DNA from: Acetobacteraceae bacterium
GTDB taxonomy: Bacteria; Pseudomonadota; Alphaproteobacteria; Acetobacterales; Acetobacteraceae
Assembly (NCBI GenBank): GCA_947371015.1
Contig: CANBNK010000004.1
Coordinates: forward strand, 1-64,000
DNA: 64,000 nt
Direction of reading: 5' to 3'
Shown here: in pieces, positions 24,563 through 34,154 of the stretch
Layout of the letters: each line of letters begins with the position of its first letter
Numbering within the stretch: the first letter of the stretch is position 1
Translations under genes and position numbers: made by a program
The notes under the pieces: model-generated
What the model was told of the DNA's origin: nothing
Databases searched by the model: none
What the model saw: the letters and a program-made list of their open reading frames with translations, nothing else

Positions 24563-26123
24563 AGAGCACCGGGAAGCCTACGTCCAGCACGCCGCGCAGG
24601 TTGCCGCGATAGGCCGAGGGGCCGGCGAACTGGCCGAGGATGACGATGCTCACGTTGTCATGCACACTGCGTTGGATCTCGGCGGCCAGTTCGCGCCGCT
24701 TGGCCATGTCGTATTCGGCGGCGAAGCGTTCGATCAGCGCGGTGCGCGCGGGGTCGCACCACCAGCCGGGATAGGCGTTGGTGCAGCTATAGACCACCGC
24801 CGGGTTGGCCAGCGGGTTTTCCATGTCAAAGCCGGTCCAGACCAGCGGCACCACGGACCAGCCATTCTGGTCCACCGGGTTGCGGTTCAGCCGCATCTGC
24901 GCGACCGAGGACCAGTCCGTGCTGCGGACATCCACGTTGAATCCGGCGCGCTTCAGCTGGTCGATCGCCACCAGGCTGACCGGGTTGATCAGCGCGCTAT
25001 CGCCGCTGTGCAGGATGACCACGCGTTCGTTGTTGTAGCCGGCGTCACGCAGCATCTGCCGGGCGCGCTCGGTGCTCGGGCGGCGAAAGGCGTCGGCGCC
25101 GGCATCCGTGCTGTAGGGCGCGTCGCACATGAAGACGCTGAGGCATTGCTCCAGGTACATGCCGCGCGGCAGGCCAACGCCGGCCATGACGTCCGACTGG
25201 TCGATCGCCATTTGCGCGGCGCGGCGGATGGCGGGGTTGTTGAAGGGCGGCTGGGCGTGGTTCAGCGTCAGCACGCCGAAGATCGAGGAGCGCCCGAGAC
25301 CGGGGGTGACGACGACGTTGCGGTCGCGCTTCATGCGCTCCACGAAGTCGAGCGGGGCGCGTTCCAGCCAGTCGATCTCGCCCTGTTGCAGCGCGGCGAC
25401 GCGGGTGGAGCTGTCGGGCAGCGAGACGATATCGACGCGGTCCACATGCACCACCTTGCCGCCGGCCAGGCCATCGGCCGGCTCCGCGCGTGGGCGGTAG
25501 CGGGTGTTGCGGCGCAGCACGGCGCGGTCGCCCGGGCGCCATTCGGCACGGTCGAAGGTGAAGGGGCCGCTGCCGATGATTTCCGGCAGTTGCGCGTTGG
25601 GGGAGGTTGCCGCCAGGCGCGCGGGCATCATGAAGGGGGCGTAAGGGGCGGATTTGCCCAGGGCCTCGATGACCTGGCCGAAGGGGCGGGACAACTCCAG
25701 CACGAAGGTCTTGGCATCGACCACGCGGAGGTCACGCGCGGCGGCCAGCATCTGGCGGCCCAGGCCATCCTTGGCGCCCCAGCGGCGCAGGCTGGCGACG
25801 CAGTCCTCGGCCGTCACAGGCGTACCGTCATGCCATTCCAGGCCGGGGCGCAATGTGAAGGTCCAGGTCAGGCGGTCGGTGCTGGCTTCCCACTTGTCCA
25901 GCATCTGCGGGCGATAGACGCCCTTGCTGTCTTCGCCGACCAGCGTGTCCCAGACGAAGAAGCCGAAGGTGCGGGTGACGACCGAGACGGTCTGGACGGG
26001 GTCCAGGCTTTGCAACTCGTTGTTCATCACCAGCCGGATGACGCTTTCCTGCGCCGGGGCGCGGCCGATGCCGGCAAGCAGCAGGGCGAGGGCAAGCCCA
26101 AGGGGACGGAACAGGCGACGCAT
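24537..26123 (-). CDS. ABC-type family 5 (DppA/OppA-like) solute-binding protein
   Basis: A 528-residue periplasmic receptor with a signal peptide (MRRLFRPLGLALALLLAGIG, cleavage near APAQE). Conserved parts include WTFTLRPGLEWHDGTPV, LPEIIGSGPFTF and FGVLTLNHAQPPFNNPAIR. GAGGAG sits about 7 bases before the ATG at 26123. No transporter membrane genes are nearby. It follows the TauD-like dioxygenase by 11 bases, so the two are probably one transcript and the receptor may deliver the oxygenase substrate. It is paralogous to 10251-11843 and 53627-55168. Its 3' end has been tandemly duplicated. Confidence 0.91.
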   Translation of the reverse strand: MRRLFRPLGLALALLLAGIGRAPAQESVIRLVMNNELQSLDPVQTVSVVTRTFGFFVWDTLVGEDSKGVYRPQMLDKWEASTDRLTWTFTLRPGLEWHDGTPVTAEDCVASLRRWGAKDGLGRQMLAAARDLRVVDAKTFVLELSRPFGQVIEALGKSAPYAPFMMPARLAATSPNAQLPEIIGSGPFTFDRAEWRPGDRAVLRRNTRYRPRAEPADGLAGGKVVHVDRVDIVSLPDSSTRVAALQQGEIDWLERAPLDFVERMKRDRNVVVTPGLGRSSIFGVLTLNHAQPPFNNPAIRRAAQMAIDQSDVMAGVGLPRGMYLEQCLSVFMCDAPYSTDAGADAFRRPSTERARQMLRDAGYNNERVVILHSGDSALINPVSLVAIDQLKRAGFNVDVRSTDWSSVAQMRLNRNPVDQNGWSVVPLVWTGFDMENPLANPAVVYSCTNAYPGWWCDPARTALIERFAAEYDMAKRRELAAEIQRSVHDNVSIVILGQFAGPSAYRGNLRGVLDVGFPVLWNVQRAPR

Positions 26124-26134
26124 GGGTCGGCTCC

Positions 26135-26935
26135 TCAATTGATCGGCGTGCGGCGCAGCGTGCGCGGCAGCGTTTCGTCGAACGGCGTTCTGGCGTGTTG
26201 CAGCGTGCGGTTGTTCCACAGCACCAGGTCGCCCGGCTGCCAGTGGTGGCGGTACTGGATGGCCTCGTCGTAGAGTGGGGCGCGGACCGCCTGCATCATG
26301 GCGCGGCCTTCGTCCGGCGTGCGGCCGAGGACCTCCACCGTGGTGAGCTTGTTCACCCAGAGGGCGCGGCTGTTCGTGCCGGGGACGGGCCAGAGCATCG
26401 GCTGGGTCTGCGAGAGGGTGGATTCCCGCACATTCCACTCCGCCGCCAGGGTGCCGGCGAAGGTATAGGCGTGGCGGCAGGTGGCGGCCTCGGCCTCTCG
26501 CCGCAGGTCTTCCGGCAGCAGGCCGGCGACGGCGGTGGCATCGGCGAAGACGGTATCGCCGCCCTCGGCCGGTACCTCGATGGCCGCCAGGATAAGCGCC
26601 TTCAGCGGCATCGGCTGGAACAGCTGGTCCAGGTGGAAATCCAGGTCGCCGCGGCCAAAGACGCCGTCGGCGCGCACGTTGGAGACGTGCTGCGTGTCGG
26701 GCTCCATGGCCTGGACCAGGTTCTTCTCGCGCAGTTCAACATCCCCGAACAGCCGGGCGAAGCGGGCCTGGTCGGCGGCGGTGCAGGGTTGGTCGCGCAG
26801 CAGCAGCAGGTGATGGCGGGCATAGGCGTCGCGCAGGGCGGCGGCGGTCGGCCCGTCATGCAGCCGGGACAGGTCGAGGCCAAGGATCTCGGCACCGACG
26901 CGGTCTGATAGGGGGCGGATTTCCAGCGCCGGCAT
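26135..26935 (-). CDS. TauD/TfdA-family dioxygenase
   Basis: A 266-residue Fe(II)/2-oxoglutarate oxygenase, closer to the classic TauD/TfdA length than its neighbour at 21612. MPALEIRPLSDRVGAEILGL and LRDAYARHHLLLLRDQP are N-terminal blocks. The iron ligands are in DLDFHLDQLF (HxD) and in NRTLQHAR, and the 2-oxoglutarate Arg is in LPRTLRRTPIN. The frame can also start five codons earlier at a GTG, but the ATG at 26935 has GGAG upstream. It is probably the first gene of a unit with the family 5 SBP and an SDR: uptake, oxygenation, oxidation. Confidence 0.91.
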   Translation of the reverse strand: MPALEIRPLSDRVGAEILGLDLSRLHDGPTAAALRDAYARHHLLLLRDQPCTAADQARFARLFGDVELREKNLVQAMEPDTQHVSNVRADGVFGRGDLDFHLDQLFQPMPLKALILAAIEVPAEGGDTVFADATAVAGLLPEDLRREAEAATCRHAYTFAGTLAAEWNVRESTLSQTQPMLWPVPGTNSRALWVNKLTTVEVLGRTPDEGRAMMQAVRAPLYDEAIQYRHHWQPGDLVLWNNRTLQHARTPFDETLPRTLRRTPIN

Positions 26936-27030
26936 GCGGGTTTGCTCCACGTTTTACCAAGTCTGCGGGCCGTTGCGGCGCGGCGTCAATCTTCCTGGCC
27001 GGCGCCGGCACCACCCTGCCGCATCAGGCA

Positions 27031-28017
27031 TCAGTCGGCGTACTGCCCGGCGGCAGTGATGATGGGGCGCCAGCGGGCGACATCCTCGGCCAGCTGGCGG
27101 GTGAAGAAGGCCGGGGTGGCCTGGTCCTGCGGGGCGGCCTCGGTGGCCAGGTCGCGGAAGCGGGAGAGCAGCTTTTCATCCCGCAGCGCGGTCTGGATGG
27201 CGCGGGACAGGCGCTGCTGCACCGCCTCCGGCGTGCCCTTGGGTGCCAACATGCCCTGCCAGATCCGCATCAGCAGGCCCGGCGCCCCCTGTTCCAGCAC
27301 GGTCGGCACCCCGGTCAGCCCCTCGAAGCGGGAGCGCGTGGGCGAGGTGATGGCGTAGGGCTTCATCCGGCCGGCGCGGATATGGGCGACGGTGCTGGTG
27401 GTCTGGCCGAAGAACAGGTCGATGCGGCCGGCGATGACCTCCGTGGTGGCGGGGGCGCTGCCGCGGAAGGAGACGGTGGTGATCTGCGCGCCGGCTTCGC
27501 GTTGCAGCAGCATGCCGCCGAGATGGTCGGTGCCGCCGAGGCCGGAATTGGCGGCCGTGATCTCCAGCCCGCGCGTCTTCATCATGGCCATCAGTTCCCG
27601 CAGGTCCTTGGCCGGGAAGTCGGCGCGGGCGCAGACCAGCAGGGGGACGTCGTTGATCAGGCCGAGCGGGGCGAAGCTGGCCTCAACATCATAGGGCAGC
27701 TTGCGGTAGAGCGTGGCGCTGGCGGCGTGGCCCAGGTGGTGCATCAGCAGCGTGGCGCCATCCGGCCGGGCATTGGCGACGCGGGCGCTGCCGATGGTGC
27801 CGCCGGCGCCGCTGACATTCTCCACCACCACGCCGGGCACGCCATCGGGCGCCAGGTCGCGGGCCATGGCTTCGGCGGCCAGGCGGGCGACGGCGTCGGT
27901 CGGGCCGCCAGCGGGATAGGGCACCACCACGGTGATGGTGCGGTCGGGCATCTGCGCGCTGGCACGGGTGGCGAGCAGCAGGGCCGGCGTGGCCAGCAGC
28001 AGTGAACGACGATGCAC
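27031..28017 (-). CDS. Bug/TctC-type solute-binding protein
   Basis: A 328-residue receptor. I chose the GTG at 28017, preceded by GGGGGA, which gives MHRRSLLLATPALLLATRAS as the signal peptide. The Bug blocks are TITVVVPYPAGGPTDAVARL, VVVENVSGAGGTIGSARVA, PDGATLLM and VSFRGSAPATTEVIAGR. The PYPAGG variant and the missing Tyr in PDG-x-T differ from the other copies, so ligand choice may differ. It is divergent from the NMT1-type SBP gene at 28141 across a 123-base gap with no clear promoter. Confidence 0.92.
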   Translation of the reverse strand: MHRRSLLLATPALLLATRASAQMPDRTITVVVPYPAGGPTDAVARLAAEAMARDLAPDGVPGVVVENVSGAGGTIGSARVANARPDGATLLMHHLGHAASATLYRKLPYDVEASFAPLGLINDVPLLVCARADFPAKDLRELMAMMKTRGLEITAANSGLGGTDHLGGMLLQREAGAQITTVSFRGSAPATTEVIAGRIDLFFGQTTSTVAHIRAGRMKPYAITSPTRSRFEGLTGVPTVLEQGAPGLLMRIWQGMLAPKGTPEAVQQRLSRAIQTALRDEKLLSRFRDLATEAAPQDQATPAFFTRQLAEDVARWRPIITAAGQYAD

Positions 28018-28140
28018 GGCGGTTCCCCCAAGGTCTTTGCGCGCAAACTGGCCAAGCGGGGCGGCTTGCACAAGGCGCCGAATTGTCGTTCCCTCGCCGT
28101 TGGGGACGCTGCGCTGGAAACAATTACCGGGAGACCGCCG

Positions 28141-29130
28141 ATGCTTCGCAACAGCATTCTGGCAGGGCTATGCGCGCTAGCATTGTCCGCCATCTATCCT
28201 GCCCGCGCCCAGGCGCCGGACCGTGTGTTGTTCCAGTTGGACTGGCTGGCCAGCGGCGAGCACGCCGCCTGGTATGCTGGCCTCGGGCAGGGCTTCTTCC
28301 GGCAGAATGGCATCGAGCTGTCGATCACCCGCGGCTATGGCAGCGGCGATACGGTGAACAAGATCGCCGCCGGCGCCGCCATGTTTGGCGTGGCGGATCT
28401 GGGCGCCGTGATGACGGCGCGGGCGCGGCAGAACATGCCGGTGAAGTCGCTCAGCATCACCTACACGCATTCGCCGCATGCGCTGTTCGTGCTGCGCTCC
28501 TCCGGCATCACCAACTTCCGCGGGCTTGAGGGCAAGCGGATCAGCATCACGCCAGGCAACAGCCATCGGCTGTACTTCCCGGAAGTGGCGCGGCGCGCGG
28601 GCACCGACCCGGAGCGGATTACGTGGGTGAATACGGATGCCTCGGCCATGGCGGCCATGCTGATCACGCGGCGCGTCGATGCGGCACCGTTCTATTCGAT
28701 CCATTGGTACTACACCAACAAGGCGGCGCAGCGGGCGGGCGAGGAGATTGTGGTGCTGCCCTTCGTGCAGACCGGCTTCGCGATCTACGCCGCCACGCTG
28801 TTGGCGACCGACGAGACCATTCAGCGCAACCCGGACCTGACCAGGCGCTTCCTGCGCGCGGCGCATCAGAGCCTGGCCTGGAGCCGCGACAACCAGCCGG
28901 AGGCGTGCCGCATCCATGTGCGCGCCAACCCGGAAGTGGAGCAGGATGACTGCGAAGGCAGCCTGCGCGCGGTGATGGGCTTCGTGTTCAACGAGCATCA
29001 ACAGCAGACCGGGCTGGGTCGCGCGGCGCCGGACCGGCTGGCCTTCACCTGGCGCGTGGTGGCGGAAAGCCAGCAGCTGGATGCCAGCTGGAATCCGGCG
29101 CAGGCGGTGGATACGAGCCTGCTGCCGTGA
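28141..29130 (+). CDS. NMT1/THI5-like ABC substrate-binding protein
   Basis: A 329-residue periplasmic receptor with a signal peptide (MLRNSILAGLCALALSAIYP, then ARAQ). The mature protein begins VLFQLDWLASGEHAAWYAGL, then GQGFFRQNGIELSIT, the hallmark of the THI5/SsuA/ThiY group, which binds pyrimidines, sulfonates or nitriles. ISITPGNSHRLYFPEV lies where the ligand-ring loop usually is. It is the first gene of an operon with ATPase, permease and amidohydrolase; its TGA overlaps the ATPase GTG. The ligand is inferred to be a heterocycle or amide cleaved by that hydrolase. Confidence 0.92.
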   Translation: MLRNSILAGLCALALSAIYPARAQAPDRVLFQLDWLASGEHAAWYAGLGQGFFRQNGIELSITRGYGSGDTVNKIAAGAAMFGVADLGAVMTARARQNMPVKSLSITYTHSPHALFVLRSSGITNFRGLEGKRISITPGNSHRLYFPEVARRAGTDPERITWVNTDASAMAAMLITRRVDAAPFYSIHWYYTNKAAQRAGEEIVVLPFVQTGFAIYAATLLATDETIQRNPDLTRRFLRAAHQSLAWSRDNQPEACRIHVRANPEVEQDDCEGSLRAVMGFVFNEHQQQTGLGRAAPDRLAFTWRVVAESQQLDASWNPAQAVDTSLLP

Positions 29131-29888
29131 TCCGGCTGGAAGGGGTTGGCAAGCGCTTCGCCCGCGGCGACGTGGAGGCGCTGCGCGACGTATCGCTGAC
29201 CGTGGCGCCGGGGGAGTTCGTCGCCATCGTCGGCGCCTCCGGCTGCGGCAAGAGCACCTTGCTGCGGCTGGTCGCCGGCTTGGTGCCGGCTTCGTCCGGC
29301 CGGGTGGTGCTGGATGGCACGCCGGTGATGGGGCCACGCGCGGATACCGCCATGGTGTTCCAGGCGCCGACGCTGCTGCCCTGGGCGGATGTGCTGCGCA
29401 ACGTGACCTTTCCGCTGCGGCTGATGAAGCAGGCCGGCGGCGACACCGAGGCACGGGCGCGGGCGCTGCTGGAAACGGCGGGGTTGCAGGGCTTCGAGAA
29501 CCGGCTGCCGAAGGAGCTGAGCGGCGGCATGCAGCAGCGCGTGGCGATCTGCAGGGCGCTGCTGCAACAACCGCGCGTGCTGCTGATGGACGAACCCTTC
29601 GGCGCGCTGGATGCGTTGACGCGCGAGGAGATGAGCCTGGAGCTGCTGCGGATCTGGTCCGGGCTGAAGATGGCGGTGCTGTTCGTGACCCACAGCATCA
29701 GCGAGGCGGTGCTGCTGGCCGACCGGGTGGTGGTGATGTCGCCACGGCCGGGGCGGGTGGCGGAGGTGATCGAGGTGGGGCTCCCGCGTCCGCGTGGCTT
29801 CGAGCAGGAGGGCACGCCTGAATTCCAGGCGGCGGCGCAGCGGATTCGCGCGCTGATCTATGGCGAGAGGTTGCCGCGTGCTGCGTAG
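29127..29888 (+). CDS. NitT/TauT-type ABC transporter ATP-binding protein
   Basis: A 253-residue ATPase with Walker A GASGCGKS at 36-43, Q-loop TAMVFQAPTLLPW, signature LSGGMQQR at 131-138, and Walker B VLLMDEPFGALD at 151-162. VTHSISEAVLLADRVVVMSP holds the H-loop. The start is GTG overlapping the SBP stop by four bases (GTGA). It pairs with the permease downstream, whose start lies inside this gene's last codons. Confidence 0.95.
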   Translation: MIRLEGVGKRFARGDVEALRDVSLTVAPGEFVAIVGASGCGKSTLLRLVAGLVPASSGRVVLDGTPVMGPRADTAMVFQAPTLLPWADVLRNVTFPLRLMKQAGGDTEARARALLETAGLQGFENRLPKELSGGMQQRVAICRALLQQPRVLLMDEPFGALDALTREEMSLELLRIWSGLKMAVLFVTHSISEAVLLADRVVVMSPRPGRVAEVIEVGLPRPRGFEQEGTPEFQAAAQRIRALIYGERLPRAA

Positions 29889-30645
29889 TTCGCTGCCTTC
29901 CCTGATTGCGCTGGTGCTGGTGGTGGCGGGGTGGGAAGCCGCCTGCCGCTTCCTGCACATCCGCGAATTCGTGCTGCCGGCGCCCAGCGCGATCTGGGCG
30001 CAGAGCTATGCTGCCTGGCCCAACGTGCTGCACCACACGCTGGCGACGCTGGGTACCGTCATGTGGGGCTTCATCGCCTCGGTGGTGATCTCGCTACCGC
30101 TGGCGATGCTGATCGCGGCGTCGCCGGCGATATCGGCCGCGATCTATCCGTTGCTGGTGGTGACGCAATCCATCCCCAAGGTGGCGCTGGCGCCGATCCT
30201 CATCATCGCGCTGGGCTCGAACGAGTTGCCGCGGATCATCGTGACCTTCCTCGTCGCCTTCTTCCCGCTGGTGGTCGGCACCGTGGCCGGGCTGCTGGCG
30301 ACGCCGCCGGAGTTGATCGAGCTCGGCCGGTCCTGCCGTGCCAGCAAGTTGCAGGAGTTGACGCGGATACGTCTGCCCTTCGCGGTGCCCTTCGTGTTCG
30401 GCGGGCTGAAGGTGGCGGCGGCGCTGGCGGTGGTGGGCGCCGTGGTGGCGGAGTTCGTCGGCGCCGATGCCGGGCTGGGCTACCTGATCCAGACCAGCAT
30501 GGCCTTCTTCAAGACGCCGCTGGCCTTCGGCGCAGTGGTGATATTGGCGGCCATGGGCATCGTGCTGTTCCAGGCGGTGACCTTGATCGAGAAGCTTTTG
30601 TTTCCATGGTCCAGCGGGGCGGACCAACCGCCCCCGGGCATGTAG
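29878..30645 (+). CDS. NitT/TauT-type ABC transporter permease
   Basis: A 255-residue membrane protein with about six spans. LIALVLVVAGWEAACRFL is the first, and ELGRSCRASKLQELTRIRLP is the EAA-type cytoplasmic loop. I chose the GTG at 29878 because AGAGG lies about 7 bases before it. An ATG six codons earlier is possible. It overlaps the ATPase gene by 11 bases. Together with the two genes before it, it forms a complete importer. Confidence 0.92.
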   Translation: MLRSSLPSLIALVLVVAGWEAACRFLHIREFVLPAPSAIWAQSYAAWPNVLHHTLATLGTVMWGFIASVVISLPLAMLIAASPAISAAIYPLLVVTQSIPKVALAPILIIALGSNELPRIIVTFLVAFFPLVVGTVAGLLATPPELIELGRSCRASKLQELTRIRLPFAVPFVFGGLKVAAALAVVGAVVAEFVGADAGLGYLIQTSMAFFKTPLAFGAVVILAAMGIVLFQAVTLIEKLLFPWSSGADQPPPGM

Positions 30646-30658
30646 GAGGAGAGCCGTC

Positions 30659-32167
30659 ATGGCGCAGATTCAACCCGGCCACGTGCTGATCAAGGGCGCG
30701 CGGCTGATGGACCCGGGCAAGCGCCGGGCCGAGGCCACCGACGTGCTGGTGACCGATGGCGTCATCGCCGCCATAGGTGTTGGCCTGGCGACGCCGGAGG
30801 GGGCGCAGATCGTCGAGGCCGAGGGGATGATCATCCACCCCGGGCTGATCAACGCGCACACCCACGGCCATGGCGGCCTGGCGCGCGGCCAGGGCGACAA
30901 GTGGACGCTGGAGCTGCTGCTGGCGGCGGCACCGTGGATCACCGGCAATCGGGCGACAGCGGACAAGAAGCTGACGACGCAGATCATCGCCGCCGAGATG
31001 GTCAGCAAGGGCTGCACCGCGGCCTATGACCTGTTCTACGAATTCCCGCTGCCGTCGCAGGATGGGCTGGATGCGGTGGCCGAGGCCTATGCGGAAGTCG
31101 GCATGCGCGCGGTCATCGCGCCGATGGTGGCCGACCGCACGATGTATGAGGCCATCCCCGGCCTGTACGACGCGCTGCCGAGCGGGTTGCAGGCGCGGGT
31201 GGACAAGCTGCGGCTGAAGCCGTTCGGCGATACGCTGGCGGCGATGGAAGGCGCGCTGAAGGCGTGGAAGTGGAACAGCGCGGACATCCGCTTCGCGGTG
31301 GCGCCGACCATTCCGCTGCATTGCGCGGACGCCTTCATGTGCGCCTGCGGCAAGCTGGCGCGGGAGCATGGCGTCGGCCTGCACAGCCATATCGGCGAGA
31401 GCAAGGTGCAGGCGGTGGCCGGCATGAAGCGCTACGGCAAGACGCTGGTGGCGCATCTGGACGGGCTTGGCCTGCTGGGGCCGGACTTCACCGCGGCGCA
31501 CGCCATTTGGCTGGATGATGAGGACCTGAAGCGCATGGCGGCGCATGGCGCATCGCTGGCGCATAACCCGGGCAGCAACATGCGGCTGGGCAATGGCATG
31601 TTCCGCTTCCGCCAGGCGGTGGATGCGGGCGTGAATGTCGGCATCGGCACTGATGGCGCCAATTGCTCCGACAACCAGAACATGTACGAGGCGATGCGCT
31701 ACGCCTCCATGCTGTCGAAGGTGCAGACGCCGGACCCGCGCTTCTGGGCCAGCGTGGAGGAAGTGTATTCCGCGGCGACCAAGGGCTCGGCGCAGGCCAT
31801 GGGGTTCAAGGATATCGGCGAGATCGCGGTCGGCAAGAAGGCGGATATCGTCTTCCTCGGCCTGGATACGCTGAACTGGATTCCGCACAACTGGAGCGTG
31901 AACCAGGTGGTGCATACCGAGGACGGCACCGGCGTGCGCCATGTGATGATCGGCGGCCGCTTCGTGTTCAAGGACGGCAAGCATACCACGCTGGACCTGC
32001 GCAAGCTGGCGGTGGAGGCCGAGGCCGCGCGCGAGCGGCTGGAGGCGCTGAATGCCGAGAACAAGCAGATGTACGACATGCTGGAGCCGGTGGTGGCCAG
32101 CTTCTGCCCCGGCCTGGCGGCGCAACCGTATCATCTGAAGCGGTATCTCTGCGACGCGCCGGCGTAG
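30659..32167 (+). CDS. Metal-dependent amidohydrolase coupled to an ABC importer
   Basis: A 502-residue TIM-barrel hydrolase of the cytosine/guanine deaminase and chlorohydrolase group. Metal ligands are in GLINAHTHGHGG, VGLHSHIGES and FTAAHAIWL, and the catalytic Asp is in VGIGTDGANCSDNQN. The C-terminal KKADIVFLGLD closes the beta-sandwich. It starts 13 bases after the permease with a strong AGGAGGAGAG site, so it is the fourth gene of the importer operon and very likely acts on the imported compound. It is only distantly similar to the amidohydrolase at 8656. Confidence 0.88.
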   Translation: MAQIQPGHVLIKGARLMDPGKRRAEATDVLVTDGVIAAIGVGLATPEGAQIVEAEGMIIHPGLINAHTHGHGGLARGQGDKWTLELLLAAAPWITGNRATADKKLTTQIIAAEMVSKGCTAAYDLFYEFPLPSQDGLDAVAEAYAEVGMRAVIAPMVADRTMYEAIPGLYDALPSGLQARVDKLRLKPFGDTLAAMEGALKAWKWNSADIRFAVAPTIPLHCADAFMCACGKLAREHGVGLHSHIGESKVQAVAGMKRYGKTLVAHLDGLGLLGPDFTAAHAIWLDDEDLKRMAAHGASLAHNPGSNMRLGNGMFRFRQAVDAGVNVGIGTDGANCSDNQNMYEAMRYASMLSKVQTPDPRFWASVEEVYSAATKGSAQAMGFKDIGEIAVGKKADIVFLGLDTLNWIPHNWSVNQVVHTEDGTGVRHVMIGGRFVFKDGKHTTLDLRKLAVEAEAARERLEALNAENKQMYDMLEPVVASFCPGLAAQPYHLKRYLCDAPA

Positions 32168-32209
32168 CCGCCCGGGCGCTGCCGGCATGCGTCTTGCTGG
32201 CTACGGCGC

Positions 32210-33169
32210 ATGTTCAAGCGCCGTACGTTCCTTCTCGCCGCCCTGCTCCCCCGCCCTGCCTTTGCGCAGTGGCAGCCGGAGCGCACCATCCGCATGGTCG
32301 CCCCCTTTGCTGCCGGGGGCGCCAGCGACCTGATCGCCCGCATGGTGGCGGAGGAGATGTCCCCGCTGCTCGGTCAGCAGGTGGTGGTGGAAAACCGCAC
32401 CGGCGCCGGCGGCAGCGTTGGCACCGAAGCCGTGGTGCGGGCACGTCCGGATGGCCTGACCCTGCTGATGGGCAGCCAGGCCACCCACGCCACCAACCCT
32501 GCCTTGCAGAAGCTGAGCTTCGACCCGATCGCCGACCTCGCGGGCATCGGCCCGGTAGCCGGCGTGCCCGCCGTGATGGTGGTGCCGGCCGATTTGCCGG
32601 CCCGGAATCTGGCCGAGTTCATCGCGCTGGCCCGCGCGCGGCCCGGCGCGGTGACCTATGGCAGCGCCGGCATCGGCGCTTCCACACACCTGGCGGGGGC
32701 GTTGCTTGCGCAACTCGCGGGCATCGAGTTGCAGCATGTGCCCTACCGCGGCACCGCGCTGGCCATGCAGGACCTGATCGCCGGGCGAATCAACATGATG
32801 ATGGATACGCTGCCGACGGCGCTGCCGCATATCCATGGCGGGCGCATCCGGGCGCTGGCGGTCAGCACCACCGCGCGCAACCCGACATTGCCCGATGTGC
32901 CGACCGTGGCCGAGGCCGGCGTGCCCGGCTATGAGGCGCTGAACTGGTATGGGCTATACGCGCCGACGGCGACGCCGGAAGCCGCGGTGGCCCGGCTGAA
33001 CCAGGTGCTGGCGGCGGTGGTGGCGCGGCCGGCCTTCCAGGCCAGGCTGGCGGCGCAGGGCATGCTGCCGATGGCGTTGGACCGCGCCGCCTTCACCGCC
33101 TATGCCACCGCCGACCGGCAGCGCTGGACCGACGTGGTCCGCACCGCCAACATCACGCCTGCCGACTGA
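32210..33169 (+). CDS. Bug/TctC-type solute-binding protein
   Basis: A 319-residue receptor whose signal peptide is MFKRRTFLLAALLPRPAFAQ. It has TIRMVAPFAAGGASDLIAR, VVVENRTGAGGSVGTEAVVR, PDGLTLLMGSQ and LQHVPYRGTALAMQDLIAGR. AAGG in place of PPGG in the first block is a mild variant. It starts 42 bases after the amidohydrolase without a strong ribosome site, and is followed 11 bases later by another Bug gene. Confidence 0.93.
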   Translation: MFKRRTFLLAALLPRPAFAQWQPERTIRMVAPFAAGGASDLIARMVAEEMSPLLGQQVVVENRTGAGGSVGTEAVVRARPDGLTLLMGSQATHATNPALQKLSFDPIADLAGIGPVAGVPAVMVVPADLPARNLAEFIALARARPGAVTYGSAGIGASTHLAGALLAQLAGIELQHVPYRGTALAMQDLIAGRINMMMDTLPTALPHIHGGRIRALAVSTTARNPTLPDVPTVAEAGVPGYEALNWYGLYAPTATPEAAVARLNQVLAAVVARPAFQARLAAQGMLPMALDRAAFTAYATADRQRWTDVVRTANITPAD

Positions 33170-33180
33170 GGACTTTCCCC

Positions 33181-34146
33181 ATGTTTCGCCGTTCGCTGCT
33201 TGCCGCGCTCGCCGTGCCCGCCCTTGCCCGGGCCCAAGGGACCGCGGTTGGCTGGCCGGACCATCCGGTGCGCTGGATCATCAACTTCCCGCCCGGGGGG
33301 GCCGCGGATACGCTGTCCCGTGCGCTGTGCGACAGCATCGGGGCGAAGCTGGGCCAGCCGCTGGTGCCGGAGAACCGGCCGGGCGCCGGCGGCATGGTCG
33401 GCGCCGACCTGGTGGCCAAGGCGCGCGGCGACCAGCACATCGTCATCATGTCCAACGCGGCGTCGCACGGCATCGGGCCGGTGCTGTACAACAACGTGCC
33501 CTACGACACGCTGCGAGACTTCCAGCATGTCGCGCTGGTCGGCACTTTTCCGAGTGTGCTGTGCGTGAACACCGATTTTCCGGCGCGGACCCTGGCCGAG
33601 TTCATCGCCGAGGCGAAGAAGCGCGGTGGCATCAGCTATGGCAGCGGCGGCAACGGCACCATGAACCACCTGTGCGGCCAGTTGCTCGGCAAGGCGGCGG
33701 GGGTGGAGCTGACGCATGTGCCCTACCGCGGCAGCGCGCCGGCGCTGACGGATACCATGGGCGGGCAGATCCCGGCCATCATGGAGAGCCTGCCGATCGC
33801 ACTGCCGCATATCCGCGCCGGGCGATTGCGGCCATTGGCCACCAGCGAGGCCACGCGGGCGGCGACCACGCCGGACGTGCAGACCTTCGCCGAGGCCGGC
33901 TTTGGCGCGGCGCAATCGACCAACTGGTTCGGGTTCTCGGTGCCGGCGGGCGTGCCGGCGGCGCTGGTGCAGCGCTGGGTGGAGGTGATCCACGCCGCAC
34001 TGGCCGACCCGAAGACGCGGGAGCGCTTCGGCACTATCGGCGTGGTGCCGGGCACCGGCGGGCCGGCCGAGTACACCGCCCTGGTGACCAACGAGCTGGC
34101 CCGCTGGCGCGAGGTGATCCGCGCCGGCAACATCAAGGCGGAATAG
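33181..34146 (+). CDS. Bug/TctC-type solute-binding protein
   Basis: A 321-residue receptor with signal peptide MFRRSLLAALAVPALARAQG. It has PVRWIINFPPGGAADTLSRA and VPENRPGAGGMVGADLVAK, and ELTHVPYRGSAPALTDTMGG as the cleft loop. The usual PDGYTLL block is replaced by GDQHIVIMSN. It is in tandem with the preceding Bug gene, but the two differ at most positions, so this is not a recent duplication. A GAGG site precedes the ATG. Confidence 0.93.
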   Translation: MFRRSLLAALAVPALARAQGTAVGWPDHPVRWIINFPPGGAADTLSRALCDSIGAKLGQPLVPENRPGAGGMVGADLVAKARGDQHIVIMSNAASHGIGPVLYNNVPYDTLRDFQHVALVGTFPSVLCVNTDFPARTLAEFIAEAKKRGGISYGSGGNGTMNHLCGQLLGKAAGVELTHVPYRGSAPALTDTMGGQIPAIMESLPIALPHIRAGRLRPLATSEATRAATTPDVQTFAEAGFGAAQSTNWFGFSVPAGVPAALVQRWVEVIHAALADPKTRERFGTIGVVPGTGGPAEYTALVTNELARWREVIRAGNIKAE

Positions 34147-34154
34147 GCCGCCTG

